Positions 1-12,041 of a stretch of 64,000 nt of DNA are shown here, one piece after another. The notes beneath the pieces were generated by a model. The model worked only from the letters and a program-made list of their open reading frames with translations. It searched no databases and was not told where the DNA came from. The DNA is from Reticulascus tulasneorum (taxonomy: Eukaryota; Ascomycota; Sordariomycetes; Glomerellales; Reticulascaceae). The translations under genes were made by a program, and so were the position numbers. How positions within the stretch are numbered: position 1 is the stretch's first letter; the number at the start of each line of letters is the position of its first letter. The DNA lies in NCBI GenBank assembly GCA_001557505.1, contig LSAX01000006.1, positions 2,046,001-2,110,000 on the forward strand, written 5' to 3'.

Positions 1-1
1 A

Positions 2-1220
2 AATTTACTGTCTGATAGAGCGAGTGGTAGCCCGGAGCCGATCGATGCAAATGCCAGCTTGGCTCTGAACGTTGGGCAAAATGTTTTTGCGGTCACGACT
101 CCGGACATGGAAAAAAGGACAAGTAGGGCAGGACGTGCAGCTATGGAAGAGACAGACCCCATCGCCTTAGCCCTCGCCGAGCTGAAAGGGGTAACGGTCG
201 GTAAACAGTCCACGGTCAGGGTCTCTGCAGACCACTATCACGGCATAGCTACACCAGCTCCCGGGTCCCAGTCATTCTCAAGATCGGTCCCGCCGCTTAC
301 TACAAGCGGTCCTGTAGCAGCAGGCTTGAGAGGAACACCTCCACCGTCTTACGATCAACAAGTCCAAAGACTAGGCGTACCCCCACAAGCAGTTACTGCC
401 AAAGCCATGAAGGAAACCTCGCAAAAGTTTACGGACCAAACGCGAAACATGTTCAGCTCGGGACATCAGAACGGGTCAGAAGGATATGCTGGCTCGTCTT
501 TCTCTCGGCCTGGTACTAGGGGGAACGACCTACCCAGAGCAGCATCGCCTGCTCCACCACGAGCCACGTCTCCACGCCCTGGCCATCGCGACGATCCCCG
601 AAACGGCCATAGATCAGCCTCCCCAAACCCACATAGCAGCAGTTACCGTGCCTCGTCGCAGATGAGCATGGCACCAAAACGAGGCTCTGATCAAGGTTAC
701 TACCGTCAAAACTCGCCCAACGAGATGGCTCGTGCAGCCTCGCCATCTCCGTACAGAGATTTTGAGAGGCCAAACAGCAGTCATGTTCATAGTGACATGG
801 CTGTGCAACTTGCCCCCGGCGGGGGTGATGGCTATGGCTCTCAGCGGGGCCGAAACGGTGGGCGACCAGGAACGAGCTCAAGCAACAGAGCAATGGGCCT
901 CTACGAGGGCGGTAGCCGACAACGGAGTAAGAGTGTAGCCGACCCGGCTCGACAGTATACCAGAGATGGTCGTCCAATCTTGCACTTTGGTACGTTTTTG
1001 CTGCAGCATTTGTTACTTACCCTTCAGTGGGCTAACTTGTTCATATTTAGCAAGGGCGCAGTACATGTACATCCCCGCCATTCCCGAAGAATTAGGTTTC
1101 TCCAAGGGAGACATGCTTGCTGTCCTACGGCACCAAGATGATGGCTGGTGGGAGGCAGAGCTCCAGGGAGGAAGTGGACGTATTGGGCTGGTTCCTAGTA
1201 ACTACCTCCAGCCATGTTAG
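2..1220 (+). CDS. imp2: Cdc15/Imp2-type cytokinesis protein, C-terminal part (5' end outside window)
   Basis: The frame is open from the first base of the window, so the N-terminus (expected F-BAR domain) lies outside. Visible are 385 codons in two exons, 2-989 and 1051-1220. The intron at 990-1050 has a GCTAAC branch site and phase 1. The first ~310 residues are a low-complexity Ser/Pro/Arg linker with repeated SP and AASP motifs, typical of phosphoregulated scaffolds. The last ~60 residues are an SH3 domain: ARAQYMY (ALYDY position), GFSKGDMLAVL, DDGWWEAEL, GLVPSNYLQ, ending at the stop. Fungal F-BAR/SH3 proteins of this layout (Cdc15, Imp2, Hof1) bind membrane and recruit formin and septum-building proteins to the contractile ring. 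The SH3 assignment is clear; the Cdc15/Imp2 label is inferred from domain order, since the F-BAR half cannot be seen. Confidence 0.8.
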
Positions 1221-1735
1221 GATCAGAGTGAAGTGGATCAATAAAACGGAGTTGGTCACTCGACTAGGCTTCTGAGGAAGTTGTGCTTGTGTATGAAGAG
1301 GCCCCTCGTTCATAGATAGTTGCGTACTTTCAGTGATATAATAATGATTTGACTGTTGCTAAGCCTTTACTCGCAAACTGGCTGTTTGCTACGATATGCC
1401 CCGTAACAAAGTGAGTTTCTGTCTGGTAAGATAACGTGCGCTTAATTACATGCAATCATTACAATAGCGAGGGTCCTGGCCCCGCCCCGTTGCTGTAATA
1501 TCCAGTGCACGGTCAGGGTTGAGTGCACCAGTGCTGCATGCCAGTCTACCACAGGCATGCAGGGAGAAGGGTCCCAACTTAAACGTCTCTTTCTACCTCG
1601 AGTAACCTCCACCAAGCTATGTTTTTGACTCTATTAATGAGTGGCGCGGATAGCGACTCTAGGCTCGACGTTCGATCTCGCTAGATTCAGTTCATATTCA
1701 GACGGAAAAAAATGGTAAAAATAATCAACAGAACG
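1221..1735. other. Intergenic, SH3 gene to seipin
   Basis: About 515 bp between two genes in tandem. Apart from the poly(A) signal it holds no convincing coding sequence. It should contain the 3' UTR of the first gene and the promoter and leader of seipin. Confidence 0.6.
1240..1245 (+). terminator. AATAAA poly(A) signal after the SH3 gene
   Basis: A canonical AATAAA lies 20 bp past the TAG stop of the upstream gene, on the same strand, and is a likely 3'-end processing signal for it. Confidence 0.5.
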
Positions 1736-2976
1736 ATGGTCGAAGGTCTCAGTTGCAGCCGCTGATGATCTGTTATCATGATAGGAAGCACTTGGCAAGG
1801 CATACCGACTTGTCGCGTCGAAACCCGCCCAGCGGACACTGCTCAACGCAAGCCTTCTCATGGTTAGCTCAATAACGCTGCTTTGCCTTGCTACCATTGC
1901 ATCTTCGCTCTTCTATCGCCATTATCTGCCAGATCAAGTCGTGACGACCCCTGTCCACCTTCAGTATGGGTTAGTTGACGTTCTCACTGTCACAAAGTCG
2001 TCCCTTGGCTGACACTATGCCTATATCAAGATCAGGGCTCAATCCCTTTGGAGTTACGATGCTGCAGCATTTGAGGTTGAAGACACAGCAAGAGTATGAT
2101 ATCGCGGTCACACTGTCGATGCCACGTTCACCTGCAAATACCGATCGTGGCAACTTTATGATAGCCCTGTACCTGCTTGATTCCGACTCGGTCGCGTCAA
2201 GTAGCCCGGAACCGCGCACCCCTCTGGAACCAAGTGGCCACTTTGACGGGAAATCAGTGCTGTTCTCCTCCCGCCGACCTGCAATTCTTCCCTACCAAGA
2301 TTCCATAGTGTCATTAGCCTCTAGGGTGTTCTTTTTGCTCTATCACATGATGTTCACCGAGTCGCAAACATTTACCTTGACCATACCAATGGCAGAACGG
2401 CTTGTATTCACAAAGGCTTCTGCGATGCCAGCCTCAGCGTACCTGGAAGTCCAGGCCGGACAAGACATTCAGACCTACCATGCCATGATAACGATGACAG
2501 CCCAGCTCCAAGGTCTGCGCTGGATGATGTACTACTACAGGCTCCCGACATTCCTGGCCGCAACATTACTATTCTGGACGTTCGAGCTACTTTTTATGAT
2601 ACTTGCATGGCTGGCATTGACTGGCATCCTGGGAAGAGCTTATCATACTCCACCGGGTGGCAAACAGATCAACAATGCGAGGCACGACGGACAGGCGAAG
2701 AAAGGGGGGGCTGGAATGCTCCACGACCTCTCTGATGCTCCGAGAACCTTTCCCACGTACGGAAAACAACTACCACTGAAGTATGAACCCAAAGTAAAGG
2801 AGGAGGCGCATATGAGCCGTCAAGTCGGTGAAGAAATGCCTCAAGGGGGAGAAGCCGACGATGAAGAGGATGATGACGGGCTCAGTGGCTGGAAAGGAGA
2901 CTCGGGAATTGGCACTAGCTTTGAAGAAGGGCCCGCAGATAATAGCCTTCGCCGAAGACCCTCTCATTCACGCTGA
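1736..2976 (+). CDS. Seipin (lipid droplet biogenesis ER protein)
   Basis: Seipin is an ER membrane ring protein at ER-lipid droplet contacts that organises triacylglycerol packaging. Model: exons 1736-1745, 1789-1969 and 2031-2976; total 1137 bp, 378 aa. Two membrane segments flank the lumenal domain: an N-terminal one (SITLLCLATIASSLFY) and a C-terminal one (FLAATLLFWTFELLFMILAW). Family features include YLPDQVV, VHLQYGSGLNPFGV, which is created only by the 61-bp intron at 1970-2030, YDIAVTLSMPRSP, and GNFMIALYLLD. The cytosolic tail is acidic and low-complexity, ending in an Arg/Ser-rich tip. The second and third exons are well supported by family motifs and phase. The first exon, a 10-nt ATG-bearing piece (MVEA-), is the only start I found that keeps frame. 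It needs a 43-bp intron, so the very N-terminus is uncertain. Confidence 0.85.
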
Positions 2977-3289
2977 GGCCATGCATATTGTAGTTGCAAA
3001 GGTGGCGGACAAGCTAGCACCTCGATTGTTTCCTATGTTCGGTGCCCGTACTGTCTATGAAAGGCCCTAGGAACATTGCCGTGGAGAGGCTGTGTAGAGT
3101 CATATGCTCTCCGTTCCACGTCTGCTGGCCATCTTAGACATTTGCGTACTCAGTTTGGTTGCGATAAGGGTTGAGATGTCATGCCGAACCGGCGGCTTAC
3201 TTTACTGCCTGCCTACTCCGATGGTAGGCAAGTCTCAAATCGCCTCAGACCACCAGTCATATAGGGGTTTTATGAGTACCTAGATATAT

Positions 3290-3790
<501 letters not shown>

Positions 3791-4325
3791 TTCTTTACTC
3801 CAAACGATTACCCCACCTCTAGAATCCTTACTGGGGAGCACGTAGCAAAATCAGCGCTGGTGACATGGTCTCTACTACCCTAGAAACTCCACCACCATGG
3901 AGTGAGAGCCTTGTCCAGTGCACCACCTGCTCTCGTCTCTCAGCCTCATCTTTTCCACCAAAAGACATATGCACATTTCAAATGTGGGTACCCGGCGAGC
4001 TCTCATGAAATTCAACAGTCGTCCCGCAGCATAAAACACAGACTAGCAGTCTCCATATAGCCCACTAGCATATCCGCGACCCATCGACGCCTTGTATATC
4101 CGACGTCACGACATCGCCAAACCTGACATAAGGCGCCTATACTGGTCTCGCAAGTCCACGGGCAAGCCCGTCGACTCCCAACAACCATTTCTTGGAGCTG
4201 GTACAGTTCCATAAGCAGCTTTTGGCAGATCCAGGTCCTTGCCGCCCGCCTCCGACCTTCCAAACCCCGTGATCATCGACAAAGGCAATTGGGCGGTGTG
4301 ACCGCACCTCCCTCAGCTCGCCACG

Positions 4326-6180
4326 ATGCCCTGCTTCAAAGGTATCGCGGTCAGCATACATGCGAATGGGGCCCCGTTACCTGAGCATGGCATGCAGAGG
4401 CAGTCACGACTCTCACGTATTAGCACCTACATACCTGTTCCCCAACCTCAAATCAACGTCGAGTCAAACAAACCCGAGGCTGCTAAGTTTGCTATTTCGA
4501 TCACTCTCCTGACCCCGGGCTTACCAATCCCCTATTCTACCCCGAAAGCGACGGAAAATAACCCGTATCCAAAGCCACAATTCGTTGGAGGGCTTCCGAC
4601 CACAACAAATGATCGCGGGAAGTTCTCTGGGGTGGTGAACCCGTACATTCCCATGACGAACTCCGAGAATGAGACAATAGCGGCATACATTTATTTCGAC
4701 GGCAGATCCAAGGAGGAAGTTGCGACACTACTACGACCTGGTGAAGAAACTTGGGTAAACAGTCGCTGGGTCCAGGTGCCAACCTCCGAAGGTGGTGGGT
4801 TGGCTGAGAGAGAGTTCCTCTTTCGTGAGGTCGGCTTAGAGCGGTGGCTGAACGGTCTTGACCTTCAGGGTCACGATGCCGCAGAGAAGCTTGAAAGGCG
4901 TAGGCAGAAGTTTGAAAAGCGGCGAAGACGCCAAAAGTCAATCACCCAGTCCGCTACTGTGGATGCTGAACACGTGTCAGACGGTCCTCGGGACACCCTT
5001 CGATACGGGGCTAATGATAGGTCTCCTGTTGAGGCGGTTTTTGATGAAGAGGACTCAGACTCACTCTCTGACGATGATCAACCTCCCGAGGCAACTGGTC
5101 AAATTAAGGTTCTCATGTTCCGAGTGCTTGCCTCTGGCGAGATCAAGAAAGGGGAATATTCTCCGCAGTTTGACGCCCATGACGACGACGACGACGCTGA
5201 TGCCCGAAACCAAGACAATAATAACGGCGGTATGAATGCGGACGTGGAACACACCACAAGCTTTGCCAAGCCAAAAACTTTGGATCCCAAGACCATCAGC
5301 ACCCAAACTGTCACTGGCATTGATGGGCCAGACAAACCATATGCCGCGTTTACGTTTTTCTACCGGGGAGAAAGTCAGGATATCCATTTTCGAGTTACTT
5401 TAGCGGCTAGCTAACTCTTTTGAACAGGACAACTGCAGAAAATTGGCGTAATCACTTCATCCAAGCCCGTTCAATCGACCCCAGGCTCGGCAAAAAGACG
5501 CTCTGGTCAACTAGACTTCTCGAATTTAGGCCCTCTGAAAGTTGGAGGGACAGTTGGGTTCTCCACCTTTCGTGACCAAGACACAGATGCCACACGGCGT
5601 CGAAAGGCAAGGAAGAAGAGCAACGGCAATGTGGGGGGGGTTTTGAATGACGACAGTGAGGATGAAGAAGACGAAAGTGAGATTATAGGAAGAATGGATG
5701 ATGTTGACGACAAAGATGTTAACAATAAACTTGCTCCTGAGGATGCTCAATTTCAGGGCGAGCTTGCCGATGGTGTTGGCCGCATACGAGTAGGTTGTCG
5801 AAGCTCCAGGCCCAGAGGAAAATGCTGATACCGTTTGACAGCTTAAAAGGGCGCACTCGGCGGAACCTGATAGAACTGGCTCCAGTGGCACTACTGCAAA
5901 TACCGTTTCAGCGGGTGTGTCCGCCGATCCCGTCCTCAGTTCCGGAAGCAGTTCACACCCGGATCTTGACGTCGCCCACGCGTTTGGTAGAAATCTCCCA
6001 GATGATTCTGTCATCGGTAGTCCTCTGAAGAAACAACGGCCCAGTATCAGTGCTGGCCAAGAAGACGCAGAATCCTTGCCGCCGACTGGCTTGATCGCCA
6101 ATGCCAACAACAACGCAAGTAGAGCAGCCTCAATGCAGCAACCTGTATTGGGTGAGAAAGTGGAAGAGGAAGAGCTATGA
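4326..6180 (+). CDS. Fungal protein of unknown function (DUF7918-like)
   Basis: Three exons: 4326-5373, 5428-5789 and 5842-6180; 1749 bp, 582 aa. Intron 1 has a GCTAAC branch site and joins FFYRGE to RQLQKIGVI. Intron 2 is in phase 0. The N-terminal ~200 residues look like a folded beta-rich domain (MPCFKGIAVSIHANGAPL, SRISTYIPV, IAAYIYFDGR, EFLFREVGLERWL). This resembles the fungal-only DUF7918 group, named from memory and not certain. A basic stretch (ERRRQKFEKRRRRQK, about residues 193-207) could be a nuclear signal. Acidic tracts (DEEDSDSLSDDD, DDDDDADA) and a Ser-rich, disordered C-terminus ending EEEEL follow. No enzyme motif is visible. A nuclear role is a guess from the basic and acidic composition. 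It is convergent with the next gene. Confidence 0.75.
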
Positions 6181-7060
6181 CGCTGTCAACGTATTGGCAA
6201 TGTTGGTTTACATTTTGACAGAATTACCAACATGAAGCGAGATTGCCTGGCTTGCAAACATCACTAGTATGTTGATGGTTCGAATCTCAGCTATGGATCC
6301 CAGAGGTGGATTAGCAGCGAGTTGGATTTGCCTGGACTGTGCAAGAGATTAACCCCACGAGTTGTTTCTGTGGTAGTGGTAGTCCCACCACACACGCATA
6401 ACGCACAGGGCAGAAAGTGAAAGGCACAAGGCAAGAGGTGCATCCTATACAGGCACTCTGAACACCCGTATTACGGTAGACGCCCGGAAGTACCAGCCCA
6501 GAATGCTTCAAAACAACGGTCCCGAGGCAGCTGTCTAGTCCAATTGTATAGAGACTGCTACTTATTGGCCCACTGCTCCTGCAGATCACCCGCTTGTGAA
6601 ATAATGCTGCGAGCCGTCAATTGGCTGACGACTGCTTGTGAACATTCCACAAACTCCCATCAGTTGTGCAGAGGGACTCGAAGTATGGGAGGATTTCTAG
6701 TCTCATAATTTGAATCACATTCACTTTTACCCGACAAAACGACGCTAGTGCGCTAGTTACTCCAAGTAGCATGTTGGCTCTAAATGGCTTCTCATCCATT
6801 CTGAGGCAACAAGCGGAAGTCAAATGCTGCACTACTATTGGCGTCAGGAAAGATGAGAAGCTTACAGAGATGGCATTGAGATATGGAAGCTATGGGAGGA
6901 GCCATGAACCGGAAGCCAACTAAGTTGTACACGACCGGCAAGGTTGTGAGAGTCTTTCGTGCTCTGCGTTTGCGGTGTGGACTCCACGACGTGGCGTGAG
7001 AACTCTATACTACGCCTACCACGATAAGGCTCGCCCGTTCATTTTTCCTGACAGTCGCCG
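6181..7060. other. Convergent intergenic region
   Basis: About 880 bp between two converging genes, so it should contain two 3' UTRs. Short frames on both strands show no protein-like features. No repeat or RNA gene was recognised. Confidence 0.6.
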
Positions 7061-10000
7061 CTAACTTAACTCTTCTCCCGTTTCCGAGTCTGCTCTTGCT
7101 CCAACTATCACTTCATCCATACTTTTGTCGGGCCCATGATCCAGGGCTATCTTAGTGCCACTGAGTTTCGCTTGATCCCCACGTTTCGGGCTGGCCAACT
7201 CCTTGAATTGAACCCGAACCACATCCATTGTATTTTTGCTCTCTGACTTAGACCCAGGGCTATTGGCGCCCCTTGCAATACTCGAGTCAGAGGGCCGAGC
7301 TCTGTCTTTGAGCCACGCTGGCGGTAATCCCGGACCGCTATCAGCATTCCCGTAGTCGCTCTTCTTAGTTCCCTTTGGCCATCGCCCAGGGCCACGACCA
7401 GTGCCACCCGTCTTGCGTCGCGATGATTTGCTCTTTGGCCGAGAAGCGGTTGGTCGCCTGGCACTGCCGGCTGAACGTCGGGGACGCGAACTATTGTTAC
7501 TCGCTGTCCGAGATATGGCTGGCCGTTGGACGGTTGGGCGCGGACGATCCGGGCGGCGGCCACCAGACGGAGGGAATATTTCAAATCTTGCCGGAGGTAT
7601 GTCCCTGTAGGAAGTGGTCCAGTGCACTACTAGGTCATAGCTGGCATTTTCTGAGCTTGATTGTAATGGCGTATCTTCGATATTGGAAAGCCCGGATGAT
7701 GTATCCCGGGGCTTCATTCTAGAAACCAGTTCGTCGTGCTGTTCAGTGGACTCAAAGATCTGTTGTTGGGCGTCGCCATCTCCGTAGATCGTGCGATTAT
7801 TCATCCCCTCCGTGGATTCAATGACATCGCCATCCAAAGTTACTTTGGCAGTGTGAACAGCGGCGTCAGGAGAAACTATCACCATGCTCTCATTTGGCAC
7901 GGCATCGGCTTTTGCCTGAGGATTCTTGTGGTCCTCATCTTCTTCCCTAGGGGCAATGGCCGTGATGGCTGGGCCAAGTTCGAAGTTCGTTGCATTGCTC
8001 CGACCCATAACGTACGGCGTCCAGGTCAAGGCTTTGGGGTTAAGTTTGACGTACCCTTTCCCTTCCCACTTGGTAACATAATCATTGCAGTATGCCAAGT
8101 CGACTCTAAAGGCGTACAGTCCTGTCTGAGGATCCCGAACAAGGCATCTTAGACCCTCCAGAGCTGAAATCACATCGTCGGGAGTAAGGCCAGTGTCGTC
8201 GGAAATCTGACGAACACTCAGGCCTCCTGTAATCGACTTCTCATCCGCAACATGATCTAGTAAATATCGGCACATCACCAATCGCCAATAATTCCGGTAC
8301 GAGACTAAGCCCATGTCCGACAAAGGTTTCTCTGGGGATCCTGTCTTCTCCTCAACACGAGTGAGAAGATATGAAAAATCGATGAGCAGGTTGCCATATC
8401 CTTTGCGCTGATGAATTGGTAACGTCAAGATGCAAGAAACATTGTTCTGGCTGCTGGCTCTTTTCTCCTTAGAGAAATAGCCGACAAAATGATAGCCGAG
8501 GTCGTCAAACTCGCAGAGGACATAGAATAGAAATGGCTCAACGTCGTAGTACAGGGTCTTGGATCCCAAGAAGAGCTTCGCAAGAAGACAGAGGTTTTGG
8601 CAGTAGACAGGATTCTTTCGACCATCCACTTCGAACACCGACACTGACCCGTTGCGATAGATCTCATCCCCGGGTGGATGCTTGGCGGGGCACTTGAGTT
8701 TGTGGCGCCATGCTACATAGTCTGAGTTCATGTACTTCAAGCAGAACTCGCATATGTAAAGGATTCGGTTCCTGCTGTATTCTTCTGGATATGGCGCTGC
8801 GTACCAAGTATCGATTTCCCAGCCCCCAAATTCGATGCATTCAATTTGGCTAGCAGGTCCGGCTGTCTTTTTCGACTTCTTGACTGGTGCCTCGACGGCC
8901 AGCTGAACTGCCTGGAGGCGAGCTCGCCATTCCTCATCTGCCTTTTGTTTTGCCTCGTCAAATCGCCTTCGATCGTCGTTTGTTGGCAACGTCTTCGAAG
9001 TATCACCCTCAATTTCATTGAGAATACCACCATAGGGTTTAGCCTTAGTCTCATCGGTTTCGCGGTCAAAGAAGGAGTAAAATGGTTGCGAGAAGGAGGG
9101 GGTGATAAAAGGGGCGGCTACTAGCGAAGTTCTGTTGCCTGAACGGCCCTCAGAGAGTCCAACTCTTGAAGCTCTAGGTACATCGCCGTTTCTGTGCACT
9201 CGTTTTCTATTCAATGAGGCTTTCTGGGAGAAAATGTGACGGAGTCCAATGTGACTGACGCGAAACTTTGCGATAAGAGATTGTGGTCGCCGAGCGATCG
9301 TAACAGTTGGTGACCTTCGAGAAACCTTTAACCGTAATAGACGTGGTCGTTCTGGGTCATAGACTCCACCACGAGGGTCTTGGACAGCATCTTCGAGGCT
9401 TGAATTGTGTTCATCCGAGTTGTTCTTGCGCCGCTTTCGGAGGGACATGACTGTGTCGTCCGCCTCGATTGATGACGTCTTTCTCTTCCGGAGCAATCGA
9501 GATCCATCCATTGGATCACCGTCCAAGACGAGTTGGTTGAATACCGAATGTGAATCTGGCCTGACTCCTCCCTTCTGAGACGGAAGCAAATCTCTAGCGA
9601 GTTTCGAAGCAGTTGATCTCCGAGAGGACGGGGAAGCGTCAGGACTGAGATCTTCGTTGATACTACCTTCGATACCGTCGCCAGCATCAACTTGTGCGGG
9701 TGAAACACACTCAGTGCATTTCCAGTTTCCCGAACCTAGAAGCATGTAAGAGTCTTCAACTAAGAGGCTGTTCGAACGACATACCATCCCGGCTTAGAGC
9801 CTGATTTTCCCGAGCACAATGCTGATGTGCTGTCAGGAGGTTAGCCTTGGATGTACCTTTCAGCAAGTTGACACAGGTTTACGAACAATTTTCCCCGCAA
9901 CCAAAGCATGTCAAGTATTCTTCGAATTCCTCGCCGGGGTCATGTTCTTCATCCTGCTTGCAAAAGATGCACATGTTGGGCGCTACAGCCTCGGATTCCT

Positions 10001-10601
10001 CGTCTTCGTCGCCCTCAGGAGCATCTTCCCACGTTACTGCTCCATCGGAGTCGTCGCCATTGTCACTTTGGGAGTCTGAATGTTCGCTGTCCACCCTACC
10101 GGCGACGTCGTCGTCGTCGTCGTCGTCATCCTCATCGTCGTCGTCATCCTCGTCATCTGTGTTTCCTGGTTTGATTTTCACGGCTCCGACGCCTTCATCT
10201 TCGTCATCATCTGCGTTATCGAGAACGCTGCTAGTACGACTTCCGACCCCAGTCGAGCTCCGTATCAGTTCGTCCCGCTCGGGATTGTGCCGACTGTCAT
10301 CTGATGCCTCCGCATCCTCATCTTCGCCTTCAGCATCTTCATCTTCAGCATCCGACCCATCTTCACCTGAATCATTACTGTCTTCTGCGACAGCGCTCGC
10401 GCCAGTATCGTCATTATCTTCCTCTTCGTTCACGCCGGTGGAAAGGTCGTCCTCCGTAGAAGCGCCACGGTTGTTTCTAAACGCACTGGCACTCTCGGTG
10501 CTTATTTGGGCGGTCGCAGCTGCATCATCGTATTGTGCGTTCTCTTCCGACAGTAGCACACTCTGTTGCAATTCCTCCTCCATGAGCTGTGCGCTAGCCA
10601 T
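7061..10601 (-). CDS. sas3: PHD-finger MYST histone acetyltransferase (Sas3/KAT6 type)
   Basis: Three exons on the minus strand: 10601-9887, 9829-9785 and 9735-7061; 3435 bp, 1144 aa. Only this splicing completes the PHD zinc finger (C211-x2-C214, C232-x2-C235, H240-x2-C243, C260-x2-C263). Before it lies a very acidic ~200-residue N-terminus with an Asp run. The MYST domain spans about residues 545-800: C2HC finger (CEFC...H...C, near 582), catalytic Cys in NNVSCILTLP (about 688), the acetyl-CoA loop QRKGYG (about 698), and the Glu of SPEKP. The C-terminus is Ser/Arg/Lys-rich. MYST enzymes acetylate histone tails from acetyl-CoA. In yeast Sas3 is the NuA3 catalytic subunit acting on H3, with PHD reading supplied by partner subunits. 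Here reader and writer are on one chain, as in animal KAT6. The family is certain; the exact Sas3 orthology is inferred. Confidence 0.93.
10104..10156. repeat. GTC/GAC trinucleotide repeat in acetyltransferase exon 1
   Basis: Imperfect GTC repeats on the plus strand read as GAC/GAT on the coding strand and encode the Asp-rich run of the acetyltransferase N-terminus. The few GAT and GAG interruptions suggest it is partly stabilised. Confidence 0.85.
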
Positions 10602-11278
10602 GACGGCGGCTATGTTGGGACTTGGGCTGCCTTAGAGTGGGAATCGAGATGCGGACTATCGGTTGTTGACACTTCCATACAGGTTGCGGCACTGTTCAAG
10701 ACCGCCCATGTCTAGTTCGAGATGGTCGCGCGCAAATGTGTTGGTGGTTTTGACCTTGCGTATCGGTTTGAGCTCCAAATCGGCATCGGGGATGGTGTCA
10801 AGATATGCGGCCCTCCTCATTGAATCAAGAGCATGCGCGAGGGACTAGTATTCCCCACTCCTTCAGTTTGGACCGCAGCTGAAAGGTCAAGCGAGAAGAC
10901 GCGTCTAATTGCTGCCAAAATACTATGGACTGCGAGTTGTTAAGCGACGCGACGGACTGGATTTAGAGGCATACGGATAGTGGATCTGAGGGATGCCTTG
11001 AAGATCACACAGTGCGAGATACTTATGTCATCCAGAGCAAAGTGCATAGATTCTCGTGCAACTTGGCACAATAAACACTGTATACTCTCTGCCTCAGGCA
11101 CTAAGAACCAGCCATCTGCGCATCTCCATTTCCAGAGTTGACTTGCTTCCATTGCCTGTCCATTTGGGCTGCCAGTCATCGCAATTACATACCTTCGAGA
11201 CCCTCCTTCTGCTGCCATTCAATCAAGAGGGCATCGTACCCGACCACTTCCAACCCGCACGCAGTTTCCTCCGTCGCA
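10602..11278. promoter_or_regulatory. Divergent promoter, acetyltransferase / complex I subunit
   Basis: The 677 bp separating two divergent start codons must hold both promoters and leaders. The half next to the plus-strand gene is CT-rich (11090-11278), as expected of a fungal 5' leader. No specific factor site stands out. Confidence 0.5.
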
Positions 11279-11769
11279 ATGCCTGTTCCTTTCGAAACAC
11301 TGATTCCGTACGGAATTATAATTGCCGTAAGAGATGTCGAGAATCATACCAATGAGGATGGATGCTAAGTAGAGGTCAGATGTTTGGCGTCTCCGGCGCT
11401 GGGCTAGCAGTCATCAAGGGCATACAAAATGGTGGCAAGAAACCACGATACTCCTTGGACCAATGGGACAGGGTAACTTGTCACTTGCTGTCAACGTTAT
11501 CGGAGCTCCAGCTGACTCTCTGTTTAGCAAAGTAGGACAATCAACCAAGCTGTAAGACGAACTTGACGCTGATATAACGGATGTGTAGTGATGGACAGGG
11601 ATCGAAGACTCACGGGGAACTTGCGTGGACAAACAGACAATGCTGAAGCTCCGCCGGGCTTTGAGCTCAATAACCCCTGGAGAGTAGGTGCTCCTCGTTC
11701 ACACCCGTCTCGCCTTCGTTTGTTGCCAGACTGACGTGAGGATTCTAGCTTGAAAAACGAATTTCATAG
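11279..11769 (+). CDS. Mitochondrial complex I accessory subunit, NDUFA1 (MWFE/NIMM) type
   Basis: Five exons: 11279-11326, 11380-11472, 11528-11531, 11589-11683 and 11749-11769; 261 bp, 86 aa. The protein starts MPVPFETLIPYGIIIAMFG, one membrane helix. It continues GAGLAVIKGIQNGGKK, SLDQWDRQMMDRDRRLTG, and ends FELNNPWRLEKRIS. This fits the fungal NDUFA1-like subunit of NADH:ubiquinone oxidoreductase, a single-pass inner-membrane protein needed for assembly of the membrane arm. Exon 3 is only four bases (CAAA). Without it the frame fails: joining exon 2 straight to exon 4 gives an immediate TGA. With it the expected QMMDRDRR block forms. All introns are GT-AG and 53-65 bp. No frame longer than about 30 residues betrays this gene. 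The family call comes from memory of fungal sequences. Confidence 0.87.
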
Positions 11770-12041
11770 TGTCAGGGCGACAGGGCTCATTTGTACATAA
11801 TCTCGGGTCGACTTAGAGAGAATCGTTTGACCTTCAATGCGGACTAACCTTGTCCATTTTGCCTTAGATGAGATCATTGGGTCACTGGCGACAAAAGCAT
11901 AGCTATTTGCAGCTATCTGCAGCTATCGCTTCTTCATAAGCTTTTGTTAGGCGTAATCCACCATCCAGTCATAGAGGAGGGCGGGCCATTTCTATGCTCA
12001 TATTCTAGATCTAAAGTGAACAACCTCTGATAGACCAACAT
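11770..12041. other. Short convergent intergenic region
   Basis: About 270 bp between the stop codons of the complex I subunit and Ncs6. It is 3' UTR sequence for both; nothing else was seen. Confidence 0.6.

Noticed and set aside
6255..6300. GGTTCGAATC motif resembling a tRNA T-loop
   Set aside because: Flanks do not fold into a cloverleaf; the motif alone is not evidence.
9847..10635. 262-codon Ser-rich plus-strand frame
   Set aside because: It is the antisense shadow of the Asp/Glu-rich first exon of the acetyltransferase; poly-Ser arises from GTC/TCG repeats.
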